From assembly GCA_965213905.1 (NCBI GenBank), contig OZ243922.1:1302001-1366000 (forward strand): DNA of 64,000 nucleotides, in the 5' to 3' direction. Position 1 is the first letter of the stretch. The number at the start of each line of letters is the position of its first letter. The stretch is from SIRX01 sp965213905. GTDB taxonomy: Bacteria; Actinomycetota; Rubrobacteria; Rubrobacterales; Rubrobacteraceae. A program made the position numbers and the translations under genes. This document shows, piece by piece, positions 60,257-64,000 of the stretch. The notes beneath the pieces were generated by a model. It did no database searches. It saw only the letters and a list, made by a program, of their open reading frames with translations, and was not told the origin of the DNA.

Positions 60257-60364
60257 AGACTCTTCCTGGTTCCGGTTACGTACAGCACGCATCCTACACG
60301 AGAAGCGTACAGTTGAAAGAGAGCCTCGGAAGCGCAATCGATCTCCTGTAAACTTTACACACCA

Positions 60365-60643
60365 TTGATTGAGGAGCTACGCACAAAGATAGAAGCGGAC
60401 CAGTTCGAGTTCTCCAGGCACACCGTTGACCAAAGCATACTACGACGTAGCAGCGTACAAGAGGCGCGGGAAGCAATCGCTAGTGGCGAGATCATCGAGG
60501 ACTAACCGGACGACAAGTACGGACCGAGCTGTCTGATCTTCGGCAAGACGGCAGACGAAAGACCAATGCACGTCCAATGCAGCTACCCTTCTCGTACACT
60601 TGTTAAAATAATAACGCTCTACGAACCAGACCCGGAACGCTGA
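60365..60643 (+). pseudogene. DUF4258-family toxin-like gene with an internal stop
   Basis: A frame starting at TTG 60365 reads IEELRTKIEADQFEFSRHTV and ends IASGEIIED, then TAA (60503-60505), and resumes in the same frame as PDDKYGPSCLIFGKTADERP, then LVKIITLYEPDPER and a stop at 60641. Intact DUF4258 proteins have Tyr at the stop position (IIEDYPDD), so one substitution (TAT or TAC to TAA) kills it. A TAA cannot be read as selenocysteine. The next gene is the partner antitoxin-like gene. Low GC for this window. Confidence 0.8.
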
Positions 60644-60666
60644 ATAGACTTCAAGAGGAGAGCGGG

Positions 60667-60891
60667 ATGACCGTTAGACAAGAAGAAAGACTGGTCGAAC
60701 GAAGAGTAACCTACACACTAGAGATGGACGGCAAATTCTATATCGTCGAAAACGTGCCAGCTAAGGTTAACGAGGAGACAGGGGGGCAGTTCTTCGCACC
60801 TTCTACAGTTGAGCGTCTGCAGGAAACTGTTCTGGGAAGATCTGAGCCCAGCAAGGTTATCGAAACGCCTGTATACGAATACACAGATTAG
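60667..60891 (+). CDS. YgiT/MqsA-N-like antitoxin lacking its zinc cysteines
   Basis: A 74-residue protein. ERRVTYTLEMDGKFYIVENVPAKV and FFAPSTVERLQETV (each given as found, under limits: VTYTLEMDGKFYIVENVPA) match the YgiT-type zinc-finger proteins that partner DUF4258. In those, CPxCG pairs flank this stretch; here the first is EERLVERR and the second is NEETGG, so no Cys remains. GAGGAG before the ATG. It stays open although the toxin gene is broken, so it may be a relic or have another role. Confidence 0.75.
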   Translation: MTVRQEERLVERRVTYTLEMDGKFYIVENVPAKVNEETGGQFFAPSTVERLQETVLGRSEPSKVIETPVYEYTD

Positions 60892-60900
60892 AAGTAGAGA

Positions 60901-61764
60901 ATGTTCATTTCTGACCACTACGATGTAGCCCTTTCGTTCGCTGGCGAAGATCGCAATTATGTAAACAAAGTCGCCGAACACTTGCAATCTCGGGGAGTTC
61001 GCGTCTTTTATGACACTTTCGAGAAGGGGGCTCTGTGGGGTGAGAATCTCACTGAAGTGTTCGTCGACGTATACATGAAACGTGCACGTTACGCGGTACT
61101 TTTTATCTCTGAACACTACAGAGTTAAAGTTTGGGCTCACCTCGAACGGAGAGCAGCTTTAGCACGCGCCTTAAATGAAGACCAAGCTTATATACTGCCA
61201 GTTCGCTTCGACGACACGGAGATAGAGGGACTTCTTCCGACAGTTGCCTATCTCGACCTTCGAGAGCTTTCGCCTGCGGAGCTCAGTGTAATGATCTGCG
61301 AGAAGATATCTCACGACCTATCTCAGACGAAGGCAAATCAGATACCTTCTCCACAATCGCGGGAATCAAGCGGGATTGCTACGTTCGACTATTCAAACTT
61401 TGATGGTCTTTATCGCATCGGTAACGGTAAGCATCTCTTTGAAACCAAATGGAGTAAGGCGAGCGATACCAACATATATTGTTACAATGATCCGTCCTCT
61501 ATAAGAGGCGTCGCACTCGCACCCCGTGGTGCCACTCTTTCCGATATCGTCGATGCTTCAAAGCTAGACTACACTTCTCGATTTAGAACTCTAGAAAAAG
61601 AGCGTATCGTAGTGCTTCAAAATAACAACGGATTCTACGCCGCGCTTCAGATCCAAGATATTAAGGACGACACTCGCAGCGCTGATAAAGATGAACTCAC
61701 TTTCAGTTACTGGATACTGACAGATGGTACAGTAGACTTTTCAAAAATGGCCCCAACTCGGTAG
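60901..61764 (+). CDS. TIR-domain protein with an unassigned C-terminal domain
   Basis: A 287-residue protein. The N-terminal TIR domain (about residues 6-135) reads YDVALSFAGEDRNYV, GVRVFYDTFEKGALWGENL and AVLFISEHYRVKVWAHLERR. Glu82, in the W-x3-E position, is where NAD-cleaving TIR effectors have their catalytic Glu. A linker (about 136-165) leads to a strand-rich C-terminal domain (about 166-285) of no known family, which could sense a ligand. Such proteins often act in phage defence. It begins 9 bases after the antitoxin-like gene, so it is probably co-transcribed. GC is low for the window. Confidence 0.85.
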   Translation: MFISDHYDVALSFAGEDRNYVNKVAEHLQSRGVRVFYDTFEKGALWGENLTEVFVDVYMKRARYAVLFISEHYRVKVWAHLERRAALARALNEDQAYILPVRFDDTEIEGLLPTVAYLDLRELSPAELSVMICEKISHDLSQTKANQIPSPQSRESSGIATFDYSNFDGLYRIGNGKHLFETKWSKASDTNIYCYNDPSSIRGVALAPRGATLSDIVDASKLDYTSRFRTLEKERIVVLQNNNGFYAALQIQDIKDDTRSADKDELTFSYWILTDGTVDFSKMAPTR

Positions 61765-61777
61765 CCTAATCGATATA

Positions 61778-62779
61778 CTATACCTCCAATTCCGGTATGA
61801 TTTCCTCTCCGTAAGCCTCCAATGTCTCTTCCATCGCATCGTGCATGAGGTAGATGTTGAACTGATCCACGCCGAGGTCTTTTAGGTGCGTGAGCTTGGC
61901 TACATGGTCTTCGACGGTGCCGAGGACGCAGAAACGATCCACGATCTCGTCCGGCACGAAGTCGGTGCTCGGGTTACCGGCCTTGCCGTGGTGGCTGTAG
62001 TCGTAGCCTTCGCGGGCTTTTATGTAGTCGGTTAGGGCGGTCGGTACTTCCCCGCTCTCGCCGTAGCGGGAGACCAGGTCGGCGACGTGGTTGCCGACCA
62101 TGCCCCCGAACCAGCGGCTCTGGTCGCGCTGGTGCTCGACGTTCTCGCCAACGTAGGCCGGGGCGGCGACGCAGATTTTTATGTCCGCTGGGTCGCGGCC
62201 CGCCTCTTTTGCCGCGTCGTGGACGTGCTTCATTGTCCACTCCAGGATCACCGGGTCCGCGAGCTGGAGGATGAAACCGTCGGCTTTGCGTCCGATGAGG
62301 TTGAGCGCCTTCGGGCCGTAGCCAGCCATCCACACATCAAGCTTGCTGTTCTTTATCCAGGGTATGCTCACCGCGCTGCCGTTCGGGGCCTCTATCTCCC
62401 GGCCTTCGGCCAGCTCTTTTATGACGTGCATCGCTTCTTCGAGTTGGACGAGCTTGGTCGGTTTTTTGCCCATTACCCGCTGGGCCGAGTCGCCGCGCCC
62501 GATGCCGCAGATGGTGCGGTTTCCGAACATCTCGTTGAGCGTGGCGAAGACCGAGGCCGTTACCGACGGGTCGCGGGTCGCGGGGTTGGTGACCATCGGG
62601 CCGACGGTGATGCTCTCTGTTGCGGAGAGCATCTGGGAGTAGATGACGTAGGGCTCCTGCCAGAGGATGTGCGAGTCGAAAGTCCAGGCGTGGGTGAAGC
62701 CTAAAGTTTCGGCTTTTTGTGTTAATTCAACGACACGTTTCGCCGGGGGATCTGTTTGAAAGGTTACTCCGAAATCCAT
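61778..62779 (-). CDS. LLM-class F420-dependent oxidoreductase (TIGR03842-like)
   Basis: A 333-residue luciferase-like TIM barrel. It begins FGVTFQTDPPAKRVVEL and has FGFTHAWTFDSHILWQEPY-type sequence near residue 30 (here LGFTHAWTFDSHILW), GIGRGDSAQRVMGKKP, and VWMAGYGPKALNLIGRKADG. These stretches match the F420 subgroup found beside hydantoin and pyrimidine genes. F420 as cofactor is inferred from the group. The neighbouring NCS1 permease fits that setting. Confidence 0.88.
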   Translation of the reverse strand: MDFGVTFQTDPPAKRVVELTQKAETLGFTHAWTFDSHILWQEPYVIYSQMLSATESITVGPMVTNPATRDPSVTASVFATLNEMFGNRTICGIGRGDSAQRVMGKKPTKLVQLEEAMHVIKELAEGREIEAPNGSAVSIPWIKNSKLDVWMAGYGPKALNLIGRKADGFILQLADPVILEWTMKHVHDAAKEAGRDPADIKICVAAPAYVGENVEHQRDQSRWFGGMVGNHVADLVSRYGESGEVPTALTDYIKAREGYDYSHHGKAGNPSTDFVPDEIVDRFCVLGTVEDHVAKLTHLKDLGVDQFNIYLMHDAMEETLEAYGEEIIPELEV

Positions 62780-63427
62780 TTAACGTTCCTTTCCAGGGCC
62801 GGAGACGGCGGTAGCCAGTCCCAGGGCCAGATAGATGCCACCGGAGAAGTAGCGTTGGCCGCGGCGAAAACTTGCGCTCTCGTAACGGCGTCGCAGCCAA
62901 CCGCCAGCCGTACCGGAGAGCAGCGCGTAGAGGCTGTCGGTCGCAAGGGCGGCCGCCGCGAAGGTAAAGCCGAATAGCAGCATCTGGAACCAGGACGAGC
63001 CTAACGCCGAGTCTACAAATTGCGGCAGGAAGGCCAGGAAAAAGAGCGCGGTTTTTGGGTTGAGGATGTTGACGATAGCACCCTGCCAGAACACACCCGG
63101 GAGCCGCTGGGGTTCCACGGTCTCAGGGGCGGCATGGTCATCCTCTCCGAAAATCTGGGAGAGACCGAGCCAGACCAGGTACGCCACACCGAGCCACTTT
63201 ACGATGCCGAAAGCCGCTGCGGAAGAGGCCAGAATAGCGGAGAGGCCTGCGGCAGCGAAGAGTACGTGGACCAGCCCGCCCAAACCGATGCCCAGCGCGG
63301 AGACTAGGCCGGCCGGACGTCCTCCCTCGACGCCGCGGGCGACGATGTATAGAACGGCCGGGCCGGGCGTTAGCGAGAGCGCCAGCGCGGCCCCGGCGAC
63401 GATGATGAAGGTGGAGAAATCTGGCAT
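62780..63427 (-). CDS. LysE/RhtB-family amino acid exporter
   Basis: A 215-residue membrane protein with about six hydrophobic segments. The N-terminal signature LALSLTPGPAVLYIVARGVEGGRPAG (in part: LALSLTPGPAVLYIVARG) and the LGVAYLVWLGLSQIF helix are typical of LysE/RhtB. It exports amino acids or related metabolites. ATG start; it directly precedes the LLM gene (no gap) on the same strand, so the two and the NCS1 gene may form one operon. Confidence 0.9.
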   Translation of the reverse strand: MPDFSTFIIVAGAALALSLTPGPAVLYIVARGVEGGRPAGLVSALGIGLGGLVHVLFAAAGLSAILASSAAAFGIVKWLGVAYLVWLGLSQIFGEDDHAAPETVEPQRLPGVFWQGAIVNILNPKTALFFLAFLPQFVDSALGSSWFQMLLFGFTFAAAALATDSLYALLSGTAGGWLRRRYESASFRRGQRYFSGGIYLALGLATAVSGPGKER

Positions 63428-63437
63428 CAGCGGTTCC

Positions 63438-64000
63438 TCACGTAACCCGTGGCTCGCTGGACGAAGCTGGTTTGCGGCTGGGGATTATGCTCATCAGCAG
63501 GTACGCGGCCGCGGCGACCGCGAAGGTGAAGAAGACGCCGTAGGTGTAGAAGGATTGCAGCAGGTTCGGGTCCTCGAAGCCGGCAAACCCCGGGGTCGTG
63601 GCGGCGCTCAGGAAACCGGGGACTACCGGGACCACGCCAACAAAGACCGCGATGATGGCTTTCCAGTTCCAGCCGTTGGAGTACGTGTATCGGCCGTCGG
63701 TTTTGTAGAGGTCTGCCAGGTCGAGTTTGGTGCGTCGTATGACCCAGTAATCCACGATCATCACGGCCCCGATGGCCCCGAGCAGGCTGCCGTACCCAAT
63801 CAGCCACGTGAAGATGTACGCCCCGGCGCTGTTGAACAGAATCCAGGGGAAGGAGATGATTCCCAATACCGCCGTAATAACGCCGCCCATCTTGAATGAA
63901 ATGTATTTCGGGGCGAGGTTGGAGAAGTCGTTGGACGGAGAGACCACGTTCGCGGCCATGTTCGTGGAGATCTGGGCTATAACGATGACGATCATCGCCA
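63438..64000 (-). CDS. NCS1-family permease, C-terminal part (cut by window edge)
   Basis: The last 187 or so residues of a larger permease; the start lies beyond base 64000. It has five or so hydrophobic segments and the NCS1 marks IAQISTNMAANVVSPSNDFS and IGAVMIVDYWVIRRTKLDL (the latter at the end of the cytoplasmic helix). NCS1 carriers bring in cytosine, hydantoins, allantoin or thiamine with Na+ or H+. Placement beside the LLM enzyme suggests a pyrimidine or hydantoin substrate. Confidence 0.88.
   Translation of the reverse strand, partial: AMIVIVIAQISTNMAANVVSPSNDFSNLAPKYISFKMGGVITAVLGIISFPWILFNSAGAYIFTWLIGYGSLLGAIGAVMIVDYWVIRRTKLDLADLYKTDGRYTYSNGWNWKAIIAVFVGVVPVVPGFLSAATTPGFAGFEDPNLLQSFYTYGVFFTFAVAAAAYLLMSIIPSRKPASSSEPRVT

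Noticed and set aside
60503..60505. In-frame stop of the DUF4258 gene as a possible recoded codon
   Set aside because: It is TAA, not TGA, so it cannot encode selenocysteine, and no slippery site is visible.
1..64000. CRISPR arrays, rRNA genes, tRNA genes or an intact insertion sequence
   Set aside because: No regularly spaced repeat, rRNA core sequence, complete tRNA fold or transposase frame was found by reading both strands.

Overview
The window is a high-GC bacterial chromosome segment with frequent GTG and TTG starts and short, often overlapping operons. Gene content points to an actinobacterium, most likely Rubrobacter or a close relative: an NdgR/LtbR-type IclR regulator beside leuCD, an F420-type LLM oxidoreductase, a phosphatidylcholine-synthase-like enzyme, an ABC-class ATPase and a BCCT transporter. 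The genus is inferred from overall character, not from a marker gene. No rRNA, tRNA, CRISPR array or intact mobile element was found.

Layout. 0.2-6.5 kb: amino-acid permease, ring-cleaving dioxygenase, NlpC/P60 protein, a small zinc-ribbon protein, a free-standing E3-binding-domain protein, an SDR, a frameshifted remnant and a lipoprotein. 6.6-8.1 kb: RlpA-like wall protein and an Mrr restriction endonuclease. 8.1-12.5 kb: an operon of a SAM methyltransferase, leuC, leuD and a Fos-type enzyme, divergent from the NdgR-like regulator. 12.5-18.9 kb: trpS, a small winged-helix protein, an ABC-class ATPase, phosphatidylcholine synthase, M42 peptidase and an AAA ATPase. 19-24.5 kb: peptidylprolyl isomerase, broken HAD phosphatase, NTF2-like protein, malQ, two lepB genes, a TSUP carrier. 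24.6-30.7 kb: UspA, a BCCT transporter overlapping an osmolyte-binding lipoprotein, an fRMsr-like GAF protein, polX and a Gdx/SugE exporter. 30.7-40.9 kb: trxB, a Tat-exported phosphodiesterase, MMPL, CDF, YfhO and TVP38 membrane proteins. 41-44.4 kb: a LysR regulator with a PhnDCE-type ABC importer. 44.7-49.1 kb: stress-type enzymes, then a decayed patch with a broken GGDEF gene and a resolvase remnant. 49.1-56.4 kb: SAM methyltransferase, radical SAM/SPASM protein, two glycosyl/nucleotidyl transferases, a DoxD-like protein, an NDP-sugar epimerase, and two nucleoside phosphorylases on the other strand. 56.8-60.3 kb: a secreted protein with a sorting-signal-like end, selD, purK and purE. 60.4-64 kb: a degenerate toxin-antitoxin pair, a TIR-domain protein, an LLM oxidoreductase, a LysE exporter and the C-terminal part of an NCS1 permease.

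The best-supported unusual feature is selD. Its reading frame runs through an in-frame TGA at 57602-57604, exactly where E. coli SelD has catalytic Cys17, and a good bacterial SECIS-like hairpin follows. SelD here is therefore probably itself a selenoprotein, and an annotation starting at the first ATG after the TGA loses 42 residues. Two other loci may share the selenium theme, by inference only: the PhnDCE importer resembles proposed selenium-oxyanion transporters, and the protein at 51862 belongs to a family once named 'transferase 1, rSAM/selenodomain-associated'.

The radical SAM, transferase and phosphorylase cluster at 50-56.4 kb is the best candidate for an undescribed pathway. It has the parts of an 'adenosylate, remove the base, glycosylate' route like arsenosugar or hopanoid biosynthesis, but with a SPASM-type radical SAM enzyme instead of the known ones.
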